From Sinotaia quadrata (lineage: Eukaryota > Mollusca > Gastropoda > Architaenioglossa > Viviparidae): a DNA stretch of 64,000 nt. Every line of letters starts with the position of its first letter. Within the stretch, counting starts at the first letter, position 1. The notes beneath the pieces were generated by a model that was not told the DNA's origin, did not search any database, and worked only from the letters and a program-made list of their open reading frames with translations. The DNA is taken from contig CM054181.1 of assembly GCA_028829895.1 (NCBI GenBank), positions 64,473,759-64,537,758 on the forward strand. Direction: 5' to 3'. Shown here in pieces: positions 12,641 through 24,912 of the stretch. A program made the translations under genes and the position numbers.

Positions 12641-12861
12641 ATATATATTATTGGCATAATTCAAAATTGCCATTAATGAATCACCAACACCTGAAATATA
12701 AAAAAGGTACTTGTTATTATAATCAGTACATTTCAAATGGGAAATATGGTACATTGAAGTTATCTATTGATATGACTTCATTAAAGATAATTTAGGATTA
12801 ATAAAGGATTATTAACAGACACAGAGGGTAAAACTAGATTAAATAAAATAATTTTCCTTAC

Positions 12862-12930
12862 CGGACAGTATAGGAAAAAAGCTCCTAGAAGAACAACTCG
12901 CATAAGGACTGGACTTGAAGCCTTCATGAC
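12862..12930 (-). CDS. Exon: TM2 of GPR158-like receptor
   Basis: This is a 69-nt exon of 23 codons, phase 0 to 0, with acceptor gttgtatttcag and donor CTGTCCG then gtaagg. It reads VMKASSPVLMRVVLLGAF followed by FLYCP. The K-A-S/A-S-P motif at the start of TM2 is typical of invertebrate GPR158-like and other class C receptors. The exon fits exactly between the phase-0 end of the TM1 exon and the phase-0 start of the TM3 exon. It is too short to stand out as an open frame and was found from its expected motif. Its acceptor is the edge of a long degenerate array (to about 13600) whose monomers repeat tttcag followed by GTYATGAAR, the first bases of this exon. Confidence 0.9.
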
Positions 12931-13600
12931 CTGAAATACAACAGCATGACATTTGGGCGTAAGATTTCATAACCTGAAACACAACTTTAGATCTGGAATG
13001 TAGGCTTTCATGACCTGAAACATAACAGTATGACTTTTGAAGGAAAGATTTCATAGGCTGAAACACCACTTTAGATCTGGAATGTAGGCCTTCATGACCT
13101 GAAGACCAACAGCATGACATTTGGACGTAAGATTTCATAATCTTCATAAACTTGAAATAAGAAATTTAGGCTTTTGTGACCTGAAATACAACAGCATAAC
13201 ATTTGGACGTAAGATTTCATAATCTGAAACACAACATTAGATCCGGAATTTAGACTTTCGTGACCTGAAATACAACAGCATGGCAATTATACTTGAGATT
13301 TCATAACCTGAAACGCAACTTTAAATAAGAAATTTAGGCTTTCGTAACCTGAAATACAACAGCCTGACATTTAGGCATACGATTTCATAATCTGAAACAC
13401 AACTTTAGATCTGGAATTTAGACTTTCGTGACCTTAATTACAATTTGAGATTTGGACGTACGATTTCATAATCTGAAACATAACTTTAAGTTTGGAATTT
13501 AGAACTCATCTGAAGATAACTTTACACCTGGAGTTTTGAATTTGTAATCTGAAACACAACATTTGTACTGGACATGATGTCTGTATAATCTGAAACAGTC
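12921..13600. repeat. Degenerate ~42-bp (84-bp higher-order) array at the TM2 exon acceptor
   Basis: Monomers alternate in two types. On the minus strand most contain tttcag followed by GTCATGAAAGC or GTTATGAAATC, matching the TM2 exon acceptor and its first bases GTCATGAAGGC. Divergence between monomers shows it is older than the other arrays. Confidence 0.9.
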
Positions 13601-14387
13601 CTAGGTATGGACTGAAAAATATTTGGAACAGCTCTTTAGATCTGGAACTTATGCTTTCTTGCTCGAAATCGCTAGAAAACCCTTTCGGTCTGGTCATTAC
13701 TCAGTCTGACATTAGGTCTGAACTTAAGAATTTCATACGTCAAGTTGCAACAACATTAATCCTGGGGTTTAGACATTCAGAATTTTGGAACACAACATTA
13801 GAACGGATCACAGAACTTCCCTTACATAAAAATACATCACCAAAACGGACATAAGAACTTCCCTTACATAAAAATACATCACCAAAACGGAAATGAAGAT
13901 TTAAATTTTCCTGATTAAGAAATACAAACTAACAAGAACACTCGTCCTCTAAACATATAAGCAATACAAAATAACAAGAACAACAATTAATAATTAAATG
14001 AAATGGATGAATAAGATGTAGCAGAAAGGGGCAAAGAAGTTATACGGTTGTGCAGTAGTCACCGCTCCAAATAGTCGGGGCTCAAGTGGAGTTCTAGACA
14101 AATGTTTGGGACGAATACTAAACTGCTCTTCAGTTCGCGAAAGGGACAGTAACTCAGTCTGTGGGACGGGACAGTAACTAAAGTCAGACGGGACAATAAT
14201 TCAAAGTCTGTGGGATTGGACAGTGAACGCATCTAGATTTACGGGTATTACGGGTATCACGGGTCCCCCAAGCTTTTGTTTCCAGGCTCCGCACGTTGAA
14301 GAGGCCTATGTTGTGTATAGTTGGAAATCCTACGAACGCCTTAAGTTGGCTGCTACCAGGAAATTGCTACGAATTATTAGCTACCGA

Positions 14388-14530
14388 CTTTAGTCCGTAA
14401 AACTTTATCTTGTCTAACCAGACTCTAGTCCGTAAAACTTTATTTTGTCTAACCAGACTCTAGTCCGTAAAACTTTATTTTGTCTAACCAGACTCTAGTC
14501 CGTAAAACTTTATTTTGTCTAACCAGACTC
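14388..14530. repeat. 35-bp minisatellite
   Basis: Four units of actctagtccgtaaaact plus ttattttgtctaaccag. Confidence 0.96.
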
Positions 14531-15303
14531 TTACTTCCGGAGCTGGTGTCATTTTCTGGGTGCTGGTTCCAGTCTGCGAAATCAATGCACGATTGAAGCT
14601 GAAGTGAAACCCTAAAATTAAAGAAAACAAAGATCTGATTGAAGTCCAACTCATGGGGACAAAAGGAAGACAATCCCTCCCTAGGCACATTTCACCAATT
14701 CCGACATCAGCGAATGTTAAAATGGGTCTAAATGAAAAAATCTAACAGACATATCTATCCATCAACGTTATCAAGATGCTTGCACATAATAGCAATTTCG
14801 GAAAATATTTGAGTGAAAACATAAAATCACCATTCTAATTGCACTGTTGTGGAGATATATATATATTAGAATAAAAAGAAAAAATGAACAAGACACGTAT
14901 AATGGCAACATGGAAAATGTTAGTACAGGAAGCAAATATAGATAAGTTATGAATGGGAGAGAATGTAACATGTGAAGAAGCAACAGAAATTGTTGTAGTG
15001 GTTTAAATGGTAGAGTGTCACGGGAGGAAGAAAGATAAATTGTAGTAGAAGTATATATGGAAGGCATGATATTTCCTCCGTTGTAAGTCTTCTCACTGAT
15101 CTAATTGTTGAAGTAACTGTCCATAATAACCGTTCTCTGAGTAGGCTTTCTCTGAAGATATTTGCATAACTGATATTGAACGCAACCTTTTGTAAGATAC
15201 GATTTAAAGTGGCAGTGGACAAGTAAATGCCCATTGGATCGCGAAATAGACTTGAAAAATAAAGAAGAGGTAGATTTTAGAGACAAATAATTTATAAATA
15301 TAG

Positions 15304-15409
15304 ATCATCATCATCATCGTCGTCATCATCATCATCACCACCACCACCACCACCACCACCACCACCACCACCACCACCACCACCACCACCACCACCACCA
15401 CCACCACCA
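15304..15409. repeat. (ATC)n/(CAC)n microsatellite
   Basis: An ATC block with a GTC variant followed by a pure CAC run. Confidence 0.97.
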
Positions 15410-15527
15410 ATGAGCAGTAGTGGCAGAATTTAGACTGATAGGATAAGGAAGTTCTGTCGTTTCAATTTGCACATAACACTAAGTAATGTCATTTGTTTGT
15501 TTATATGTGGACGCACCTTGTGTGTAT

Positions 15528-15607
15528 GCGCGTGCGCGCGTGCATGCGTGTTGTGTTGTGTGTGTGCGTGCGTGCGTGCGTGCGTGTGTGTGTGTGTGTG
15601 TGTGTGT
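15528..15607. repeat. (GCGT)n/(GT)n microsatellite
   Basis: A GCGT-rich tract passing into a pure GT run. Confidence 0.95.
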
Positions 15608-15939
15608 AGCTATTTTATATTCTACCCAACAAGAGATCTCCCAGTTGCCATAAACATTTCTAAACGCATCTCGACTCCAGCGCCCCACTCCCATCCTCCC
15701 GCCAGTCCTACACCACCATTCCTTATGGAAGGTAGCACTCATATGCCAGTAATTGAACAAGGTCATGCAACATCAATATTTCTCGAACTCTCTAAGTACT
15801 ATTTGCAACGTAATTGACACGAGGTTGAGCTAAAGAAGGAAAAAACCCAAGATTTCTAAAAGTGCTGTCGACAGACAACATTATTTTATTGGAATGCATT
15901 TCTTTTCGCTGTAGAGAGCTAGCAGGGAAAATTGATAAA

Positions 15940-16625
15940 TGGAGATTTAAATGAATATCTATCATCTGAGGATACAGTGATTTCCAGACACATGTTAATC
16001 AGGCGAGATAAAAGTACAGAAATTTCCGATCGCAGGAAAAGAAAAGATTTATGATTTCTAGGCGTACGTGAAATGACAAGACACTGGAATTTCACACACA
16101 GCAGATGAAAAGAAAATGAGACATGGAATCACATTAGAGGAGGAGTTAATCATATAATAAAAGACGCCGAGATTTCACACGACATGAATAAGTTGATCTT
16201 TCTGATCACATGACATGAAGAGATTGAGATTTCTGATGATAAAATGTAAAATGTGAAATTTGAGATATTTGATGAAAGATTGATATTTATCACCTTACGA
16301 GATAAAAGGAATGAGATTTCTTATTACATAGAAAGAATTCAATGGGAAACGATGAAATGTGGCAGAGATTGTGATTACAGATTTGAAGAAAACGTTCAGA
16401 AGTCTGGTCACACGAAATTACAAGATTCAGGTCTGGTCACAAGAGATGAAAATATTCACAAGTTTGGTTTCACTAGATGAAAATGTCCAGAAGTCTGGTG
16501 AAACAAAATAAAAAGTTATAAAAGTCTGGTCACACGAGGTGGAAAGGTTCAGGTCTGGGCACAGGAGATGGAAAAGTTCAGGTCTGTTCACACGAGAAGA
16601 AAAAGTTCAGTAGTATGGTCAAACC
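15940..16625. repeat. Degenerate tandem repeats
   Basis: Recurring gagatttctgatcaca and aagtctggtcacacgaga words at irregular spacing, forming an old decayed array. Confidence 0.7.
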
Positions 16626-17689
16626 AGCAGCAACAATAACAACAGAAACCACCACCACCATCATCACAACAACACTGGCGATGACACAGAGAGCAGCAAT
16701 CCATGCAGTGGGGATATTTCAACCACCCCATTGCTGACAAGATCTAACTACTGCTTGATCACCACTACTGGCCGCCAGCACCGGCTTTCACACATCACAA
16801 CATCAACGACGCCAGCGAAAACAGCACCAGTCAGGAGGACATGGTTTTGAACATCGCGGATGCATGTACACACTAGATAAAGGCTTGGTTCGCCCCTAGC
16901 CTTGGCTCTGTAAGATACCCCTCCCTCCCTCTCACTCGAACATCGAAGACGACAACAACAACAACAACGTCAACCAGAGCTTTAGTCCACTAACTACCGG
17001 TATAAAGCCTGCCTTTGCCAGCCAGACATGAATAAAGCATCAGACGAAAGAACTACAAACCCTACTACACAAAGACTCAACAACAGACATCACGGCATCC
17101 AGACAACATCACCACAACTACGGCAGCAACCTCCACAACATGGACAGATCAGCAATAAACTGACAACGCAACAGGCACAAAACACAGGAAATTAAAAACT
17201 GCAGATCTACATCAAAGAGGAAAAAGAAAAAAGGAAAAAACAACAACAAAAAAGCAACCAACCAAAAACCTCACTACAGTCGAAACGGAGCAAGCATCAG
17301 AAAAACGAAAAACACCACCTACTGCACACAACGGCTGCTAGAAGTGTTCCCGCGTTTCTGTCACTGTTGCTGCCCATTGGTGTGAAAGATTTGATTTGAA
17401 CCGACCCCATCACAATCATAAGCAACAAAGAAAAGAAAAAATGCTGTAACGTGAAATTAAAACTAAAAATGACATTTCTCATTTCTAATTACTGATGAGA
17501 TACAAAGTGTAATGGCAATTCTGCTTTGAAGGAGAGTTGTTCTATTTTTTTGTTTATTTAAAAAAAATAGCCGTAATATTTTGTTAACGCCAGTAAAATA
17601 TATCAGGTCATTTGCCGTAAGTATGAACATTTCTGCAATAGCCACTTCTCTTTTTGAGGTCACCCTTTTTTCAAGGTTATTCCTTCAAA

Positions 17690-18385
17690 CATTTCTCTTT
17701 GTTGAAGCTTTCTTTATTTACAAATCCCCTTGTAAGATTACTGTCTTTTAAAAGCCACACCTACCTTAAATTTTAGAGCCTCTATGTTTTAAGATTTCCC
17801 TGCTTTTGATGGCTGATATCCTTTGGAGACCTTTTGAAGACTGATATTTTTTGAAGACTCCTTTTGAAGATTGATATCCTTTGAAGAGTTCTTCTTTTAA
17901 AGGGTGATGTACTTAGAGGATTTCTCTCTCCTTTAATATTTAATCTTTTTAAAGCCTCTCTCCTTTGATATCTTTTGAAGTTCTCTCATTTTGAAGACTG
18001 ATATCTTTTGAAGATAGATCGTTTAGTGATATTTTATCCTTTCAAAGCCCCTCTTATTTTAAAGATTTAAATTCTTTTAACGCCTCTCTCCTTTTAAAGT
18101 CTCCTCTCCTCTAAAGTTTTATATTCTTGTAAAGCCTTTTTTTTAATTTCAAATATTCACATTCTTGTAAAGCCCCCCCCCCCTCTTCTTTTAAAGATTT
18201 AAATTCTTTGAAAGCCCCTCTCCTTTAAAATATTTATATCCTTTTAAGGCTCCTCTCCTTAAGGACCTTTTCTTTAAAAGATGTATATCCTTATAAGGCC
18301 TCTTTCATTTCAAATATGTAATTCTTTTTGCAACATATTTTTCCTAGGGAAAGATCATTTACTCCAGACCTTTCTCTTAAAAATA
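17690..18385. repeat. Degenerate pyrimidine-rich tandem repeats
   Basis: Repeated tcctttgaagatt and cttttaaagcctctctcc words with drifting period. Confidence 0.7.
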
Positions 18386-19065
18386 AATTTGTATATCCTT
18401 TTAAAGAATGCATTACGCAGTAAAGATAAATAGATTTTTCTTGGTAATTATAAAATAGTAGGCCTGTTCTTAATTTACTCATGATAAATTATTACAACAG
18501 CTACTTTGTATTTCCGCTATGATTGCTTTCCTCGAAACATAGTCACCGGGGTGAGGAGATTTACGGTGTGCTGTTTTCGTCATAAATAAGCTTTTGTTTG
18601 AATAGGTCGCTATAAGCATGTGTGTTTGACCCCTGGCGATTTGTAGAAGATCGTGATATTATGGTTCAGTAAAGGAAAAAAATATTTTTATGGTATTGGA
18701 AAGAAATAAAATTTGAAACTGGTAAAATTAATCGGTTTGATGTTATTGCTGAATAATGCAGAGCGTACGATTACTGCTTTTTCGTTCATGCTTATGGTAT
18801 GATTATTTATTTTTATAGATATTTTTAAACAATTCAGAAGTTTATTATTTTTCTTTTCTCATAATTTGTTTAACGACAGAAAATATTTTTCAAGTTTCTG
18901 TGGTTTTAGATAATTAGTAATCAATTGCTCGTTTACATCACTTTCCTTTTGTTGCTCGATTACATCACTTGCATTTTGCTCAGTTACACAATATTGCTCT
19001 TTTTCACTTGTGTGACTTAGCTCATTTTGCGCGTATTCTGTTTCTATTTGTGTTCTTTTGCTCAT

Positions 19066-19074
19066 TCATGCAAT

Positions 19075-19149
<75 letters not shown>

Positions 19150-19177
19150 GTCGTCGTCGTCGTCGTCTTCGTCGTCG

Positions 19178-19229
<52 letters not shown>

Positions 19230-20490
19230 TCCTTGACTTCTGTTGACTGTCGGTTGTGAGCCAAGGTCTCGGAATCTTACCAAGATTCTGGGATATCCAA
19301 GGTTTTACGAAGGATGTGGGCATTTCCGAAGAATACTGCTTTGAGTAGTGAGGCGAGTCTGTGGTTTCCACGTAGTTTATTCAGATAGCCTTCCAACTCA
19401 GATGTTATGTTCCCCAAGGCTCCTATCACAACAGGCATCATTTCTGCTTTTACGATCCACAATCTGTGGATTTCTAATCTAAGATATTGGTATTTTTCTC
19501 TTTCTTTTGATTTTATATTTCCATCACTTGGAACAGCGACATCAATAAGTGTTGATCTGATAGACTTATTTAAAACTACAATATCTGTTCTTCGTGCAGG
19601 AATCACTCAATCTGTCCTTATTTCGAAGTCCCACAGTATTTTGACTTTTTCTGTCTCGGTGACTGTTTCTGGTTGGTGTATCCATGCTCTTTCCGAAGTT
19701 TTTACTCCATAGTTCTCACATCTGTTTCTATGCATGAGTTTTGCCACTTCGTTGTGCCTTCTAGAGTATTCTGTTCCAGTCAGAAACTGACATTCAGATG
19801 TTATATGTTGGGTTGTTTTTAAAATCCATGGTTTTGCCAGTCTGCATTTGGAATCATTTGAGATTTTCGTGATTTTTGTTTTGTGTGACTTCATGTTTAG
19901 TGCTTGACCATGTGCAGCTGGTATGAGTGCTTCTGTTTCTGCTTCCAAACATGCCTCTTTCAACCATCTATATGTTGATTGTTTTGTTGATGTTTCATCA
20001 GTTGTGGAGCATATTGGCTATGGAGAGGTTTATATATGTTGATTGTTTTGTTGATGTTTCATCAGTTGTGGAGCATATTGGCTATGGAGAGGTTTATTTG
20101 GCTCAAAGTAATTGCTAATGCCCGTTTCATTGCTTTCTTTCATGTTTCATTTTCTGTTTGTGGGGGTGTTTATAATTCATTCATCTTTACTGCTTCTATC
20201 AGTAACTCATCTTTGTTGTTATTCCGGATGTACTCCACCAGGCCTATGACTTCTTCAACGACATCTTTGGTTTTCTTGAGATCTCGGCCTCCAATTTTCC
20301 ATAGAGCCTCTCTACGTCTGCTTTTGGTGTAAGATTTTATGTATTGTGAATAGTTTTTTTTTTTAACTGTCCAGATAATTTATTTCATTTGTTGTCCAAT
20401 CTATGATACATCCAGTGTAGCTGATTACAGGTATTGCGTATGCATTAAAGGCGTGTATTTTGTTAGCCCATTTAGCTTCAGGACGTGTCA
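19066..20490 (-). mobile_element. Broken non-LTR retrotransposon, C-terminal part (RLE-type, R2/R4-like)
   Basis: Reading down the minus strand: a late reverse-transcriptase segment (NKIHAFNAYAIPVISYTG, near 20480-20370), a segment KSRRREALWKIGGRDLKK to YIRNNKDELLIEAVK, a linker with NKPLHSQYAPQL in a shifted frame, a degenerate zinc knuckle (CRLAKP ... H-x4-C, second Cys lost), LWDFEIRTD, an in-frame TGA (19607-19609), then a restriction-like endonuclease-type block (RTDIVVLNK ... LIDVAVPSD ... KEREKYQYL) and MPVVIGALGNIT ... HILRKTLDI. The PD motif is changed to TD. A segment of about 62 bp is tandemly duplicated (19969-20093). The element is 5'-truncated near 20490 by simple sequence and ends in a (GAT)n tail. 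It is dead, and lies in the TM1-TM2 intron in the same orientation as the gene. Confidence 0.8.
19069..19229. repeat. (ATC)n microsatellite, 3' tail of the retrotransposon
   Basis: About 160 bp of ATC units with a GTC/TTC-variant block at about 19149-19179. It sits directly after the 3' end of the minus-strand retrotransposon, where (GAT)n reads as its terminal repeat. Confidence 0.95.
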
Positions 20491-22262
20491 TACACATACA
20501 CAGAAACATACACACATACAAACACACAAATATAAACATTTTTCTAAGAAAAAGAAAATTTTATGCTATTTTCTACTATTGCTATTTATTTATTTAAATT
20601 TTATTGATTCGGTAAAACTCTCACCATTAGCAATTATCATTCATTTTAGTTTTAATTGGGTTTAGACCCATTTTCTTGGGTTTAGACCCCTTTTTCTTGG
20701 GTTGTTTATTCTTATATTTTTCTGTGCAATGGGGTGGGTTGGGGGTAATTCAAAATTTTGTTTAGCTTACTCATACACTCCTGTCAGGATCTTCGATGTA
20801 GTTGCCGGAAAGTTGTTTTATTAGGACGTCCATTAACCTTTGTCTTTCTGATCCAAATAATGGACATATGTCCGAATGCAATGGAATTCCCACAGGCCAT
20901 TTACTACTGGTGAAATGCAAATTCGTTGTCTGGTAGGAGTTTGCACACGAAAGGTTCTTGGAATTCATAATCGCACTGCTTTGAATTTTTGAAATTTCTG
21001 GACTAGGCCGCTGATTGTTGCCTGGGCCAAAATGGCTTCCAGAAAATCCATCAACATATGCATTCATTTTTAGTTCCCACCCATATCCCTTGAGGAGACA
21101 TAATTCTCTCACTTTGACGCTTGCACCCGTCTTCAAAATCAGCGGCAGTTGGAATTGGATGCAAAATCAAAATCAAAATTCGGCTGATTCACGAGTTTAC
21201 AGCCTTTAAAACGGCAAGCGAGCCGAAACCAACCTAGCACCGGATCGTCATTCAAATCGAGGTATTTAGTGCACTGCAAGGGAAGTAACTGCTTAAATTA
21301 TAAAAAAAAATTATCATACAAGTCTGTTGTATGAATTCTCCATGATTCTGTGCACAAAACACGGTCCGTTTTGGCACTTTCTTGATTAACAGCTAAAATG
21401 ATTCACTACAACTGACCACTCTCAGTCGCAAGTGAAGTTTAGAAAGGAATCAAAATCGATGATTGATGATGACATAGACGAGTCGGTAAAATAACACCGA
21501 ACCTCCTCGGAGAAAGAATGAATAGGACTTGAAGTGTGGCGTTACAGCGCTCAGAGGCCGCCATAATTAACCTAGTGAGTCGTGGTAGTCATGAGGAATC
21601 TGAGGAATCTGAGGGGAAGTTGAGGGGAGTCTGAGATGAAGCTACATATCTACTCTCACGCCAGAGTTCTAAAGCATGTTGCAGCAGTTGATCGTTTGTT
21701 AAAGATCTCTCTTCGAATAAGAGTTTAAAAAAACACAGATTTCAGCTATAGATCTCTTTTCAAAAAAGTGTTTTAACAAGTTTCAGCTTTAGATATCTTT
21801 TCAAAGTAGAGTTTAAAAATATATTTCAACTAAAGATCTCTTCTCAAGCGCAATTTTAAAAATAAGTTTTAGCTGTAGATCACTTTTCACACCACAGTTT
21901 TAAAATATGCTTTAGCTATCCATCTCTTTTGAATCCAGGATTTAATACAGCCAGTCAGGTTGAGGAGGAGGGGAGAGGATATGGCCACTGGTGGTAACGA
22001 AACTAAAACTAGTAAATTCATGCCAAATACGACAGTCATCAAAGTTTGATTTGGATTGACTGGTAGAACGTTTCCTATCACTGAGGTAGAACCAGACCAT
22101 TGTTTAGCACGAGCTGATTTCGCGGAGCAGATAAACGAGACAGAAATATGCTGATGAGACAAACCAACCATTCAAGCTGCCAGCCATCACGAAAGTAAAG
22201 GGGAAAAGCAAACACACCACCCAACGATAACCTGAAGACCAAAAGACAGCAGAGTAACTGAC

Positions 22263-22457
22263 CTTGACCTCACGATACTGGATGGTGAACCAGAGAAGGA
22301 CAAGGATGAAACACATGATGAGCCCTGACACGCCCAGCAGGATGCTACGCTGAAGCCAGTTGAGTGTCAGGATACAGGGGCTGGGGTCTACGCATGTTTC
22401 ACAACCGTGTGCACAGGGCAAGCACTCGAATGCGATGTTGTAGTTGTTGTCCATGTT
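22263..22457 (-). CDS. Exon: pre-TM1 cysteine cluster and TM1 of GPR158-like receptor
   Basis: This is a 195-nt exon of 65 codons, phase 0 to 0, with acceptor tctttatttcag and donor AAG then gtcagt. It starts NMDNNYNIAFECLPC and holds six cysteines in the pattern CxxCxxxCxxC ... C that links ectodomain to membrane in this family, ending DPSPC. TM1 follows (about residues 39-58: SILLGVSGLIMCFILVLLWF) and the exon closes with the basic intracellular turn TIQYREVK. The next exon begins VMKASSP, as expected for the first intracellular loop and TM2. Together with the SPC cluster this is the strongest family marker in the window. No minisatellite abuts this exon. Confidence 0.92.
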
Positions 22458-23448
22458 CTGAAATAAAGACAGATCTAAAAATAGCACTGAATCTACGTAC
22501 TGAGACACTATCTAAAAATCATACATTTTTAAAAAAGCATTAATTTTACTTACTGAAGCGCAGACTAATCATCCCCCAAATACCTCCGAATTTATGCATT
22601 TTTTTTTAAAGTACAGATTCAAAATTAGCAATAAGTTCTCGCAAAACTCAGACATCCTACCATCACACACATACACACACACACACACTTGCGCGCATGA
22701 ACATTTAGATATAAATGGAAAAAAAAATAACGAAAGAATATAACACTTAAATCTTGTTCATCACATGAATAAAAGTTTACAGCCGATGTGCGGGTTAATT
22801 CAAATAAAAACAGCCATTTATTGTAACATTACTACATCTCTCACTCTCTCTTTATCTCGCTCTCTCATTTCTCTTATATTTATCTCTGCTGACGCTTGTA
22901 TTTCTCATTCTCTCACAGTAACCTCTTCAGAAACACGCACGTGTTCATTACATCTTAAAGTCACTTTACTTGGTGCCTGCACTTCTCTCATTAACGTTTT
23001 TTCTATCTAATAGTAATCTCTCTAGTCCACATTTATTCATTGTCAATCTTTTTTTTCCATCAGAGTGAACTCCCCTGAAATCTGTTTTTTAAAAAAAATT
23101 ACCTTTCGAGGCTCGTGTGCTCTCTTGACTTTTGCATTACTTTATTCATTATAGTTTTTGTTGCTGCTTTCTTTCTTAGTCAACAACCCCTACCAGTTGT
23201 ATTATATGTATTTTGTTCATTTCCTTTCTCCTTCTGTCGTAGCAATGTTTCCTAACGTCTGTATTACGTGCATTTGGTTCATTATTTTTCATATTACTCC
23301 CCTTGATGTTTGTATTATTTTATTCATTATATTTCTCTTTAAATAATCTCTTTTGACATCGTTATTACTTTATTTCTGTAAGAGCGAAGATTTCTAAAAA
23401 TCAAAACATATTATTAAATAATAATGAGATATTGATTCCCTATCCTAT

Positions 23449-23451
<3 letters not shown>

Positions 23452-23496
<45 letters not shown>
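23452..23496. repeat. (CT)n microsatellite
   Basis: Pure CT run followed by a short GT run. Confidence 0.97.
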
Positions 23497-23500
<4 letters not shown>

Positions 23501-23781
23501 TTGTGTGTGTGTTGTGATACAAGGAGGACGGAAAGGTTTGGATTTGAGTGATAGGCCTACTGTGATGTTGGGCGTAGGCATACATCACCAGAATCTACTC
23601 GCAGTAAAAAAATTTAAGAGATCACAAGTAACCAGCCTACAGATTTAGACTGCTTGTAAAGACATATGACCTTTAACCCAGCAGTGGATCAACCAAAACG
23701 CTTAGGAAAATTCACAATGAGTGTGTGTGAAAAGAATAGCAATTCGAATTTCTTTCCAAAAAATTCAGGATATACTTTGAT

Positions 23782-23880
23782 GGGATCTGCCGAATAGCGT
23801 AATAGGAACCTGTTAGAGCCTAACACCCGACCAAGATACACGGATCTCAAGTTGATCTCGTGAACTGTAAAATGTCAAAG
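23782..23880 (+). mobile_element. tRNA-derived SINE-like remnant
   Basis: gaatagcgtaatagg and ggatctcaagttgatctc have A-box- and B-box-like form, with gttagagcctaacacc between them. It is degenerate and lies in the EGF-TM1 intron. Confidence 0.35.
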
Positions 23881-24384
23881 TACGTAAACGATCTGGCACA
23901 GTTTTGTCACAAAACATTCAGCAATTTGTATTAATTACGAAATTGATTTATTATAGACCCATGTTGATTTAGAGATTGCTGAATTGATTTCAGTTTCGAT
24001 CAATAAGGATTGACATATGAAATTGGTTTAGTTTAGACCCATGTTGATTTAGATATTGCAGATTTGATTTCAGTTTAGATCAGTAATGAATGACATATTA
24101 TGAAATTGATTTAATTTAGACCCATGTTAACTGGGATAGTACAGAATTGATTTAGTTTAGATCCGTGTCGATCAGTATATTTATCATTGCATATCTCGAC
24201 ATAATGGATGTAGGAAAATGTGCTTGTACTAAGATATTCAACAGATCACATTTCTCCCCGTTGTAAGAGTACCTTACACCTACTGTAAGTCGATTTTTGG
24301 CAAGTGATATTTATTGCCGAGAGAGTACGTTGGAACGGATGTTAGTAGGTGAGTGTGAATACGATCCTAAAAACCCAAGACATG

Positions 24385-24573
24385 CTAGAAATTGGAACTG
24401 GTTTGGACTGCATCAGATATTTCTAGCATATTCTCCATCTGAGTTGTTTACTCAACTCCGACACTCAAAACTATCATAAGCAATGACCAAGGTCGGGTCG
24501 CTTTGACATTTAACAATTTATAGGATATTAAGTTTAGAAATAGGGATCGGCAAATTTACTCCGCCACACTATC
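24385..24573 (-). mobile_element. Dispersed repeat family, copy F, fragment
   Basis: This is a reverse-complement fragment of the 5' portion only, from aactggtttggactgcatc to cggcaaatttactccgccac. It lies in the intron between the EGF-like and TM1 exons. Confidence 0.65.
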
Positions 24574-24609
24574 TCTCCTTCTGACCGCCCCACTCTCCGA
24601 TATCTGCAT

Positions 24610-24912
24610 TATTTTGTTCATTACCTTTCTCTCCTAGTGACGCCCCTACCCCCCGATATCTGTATTGTTTTGCTCATTACCTTTCTCTTCTAGTGACGCC
24701 CCTACCCCCCGATATCTGTATTGTTTTGCTCATTACCTTTCTCTCCTAGTGACGCCCCTACCCCCGATATCTGTATTGTTTTGCTCATTACCTTTCTCTC
24801 CTAGTGACGCCCCTACCCCCCGATATCTGTATTGTTTTGTTCATTACCTTTCTCTCCTAGTGACGCCCCTACCCCCCGATATCTGTATTGTTTTGCTCAT
24901 TACCTTTCTCTT
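24610..24912. repeat. 56-bp minisatellite carrying the EGF-like exon donor
   Basis: Six unit starts at 24621, 24677, 24733, 24788, 24844 and 24900. On the minus strand each contains gagagaaag followed by gtaatgag, the last exon bases and donor of the 24904-25047 exon. Confidence 0.95.

Larger units (their letters stand above)
12931..22262 (-). other. Intron between TM1 and TM2 exons
   Basis: About 9.3 kb. It contains the acceptor-bearing array, the 35-bp array (14388-14530), trinucleotide and GT tracts near 15.3-15.6 kb, degenerate arrays at 15.9-16.6 and 17.7-18.4 kb, and the retrotransposon. 16.6-17.3 kb is rich in CAAC/CACC simple sequence. 20.77-21.14 kb has an open minus frame I do not recognise. 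Nothing else coding was supported. Confidence 0.8.
22458..24903 (-). other. Intron between EGF-like and TM1 exons
   Basis: About 2.4 kb. It holds a (CT)n tract (23452-23496), a SINE-like remnant, degenerate repeats (23930-24180: gatttagtttagaccc), dispersed repeat copy F and the 56-bp array. No other exon is supported. Confidence 0.8.

Noticed and set aside
14538..14615. Exon-like minus stretch reading VSLQLQSCIDFADWNQHP between ttttag and GGAA-gtaaga
   Set aside because: About 77 nt, not a multiple of three, so it would break the frame between the phase-0 TM1 and TM2 exons; no family match.
16253..16480. 75-codon plus frame with charged residues
   Set aside because: It lies wholly in degenerate tandem repeats and has no supporting signals.
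20771..21136. 121-codon minus open frame
   Set aside because: No recognised motif, not hydrophobic as the missing receptor part would need to be, and no matching splice phases; kept only as a note under the intron.
21887..22171. Hydrophobic minus frame near TM1 exon (MTVVFGMNLLVLVSL)
   Set aside because: Considered as TM2, but the true TM2 exon was found at 12862-12930 with exact phase and motif.
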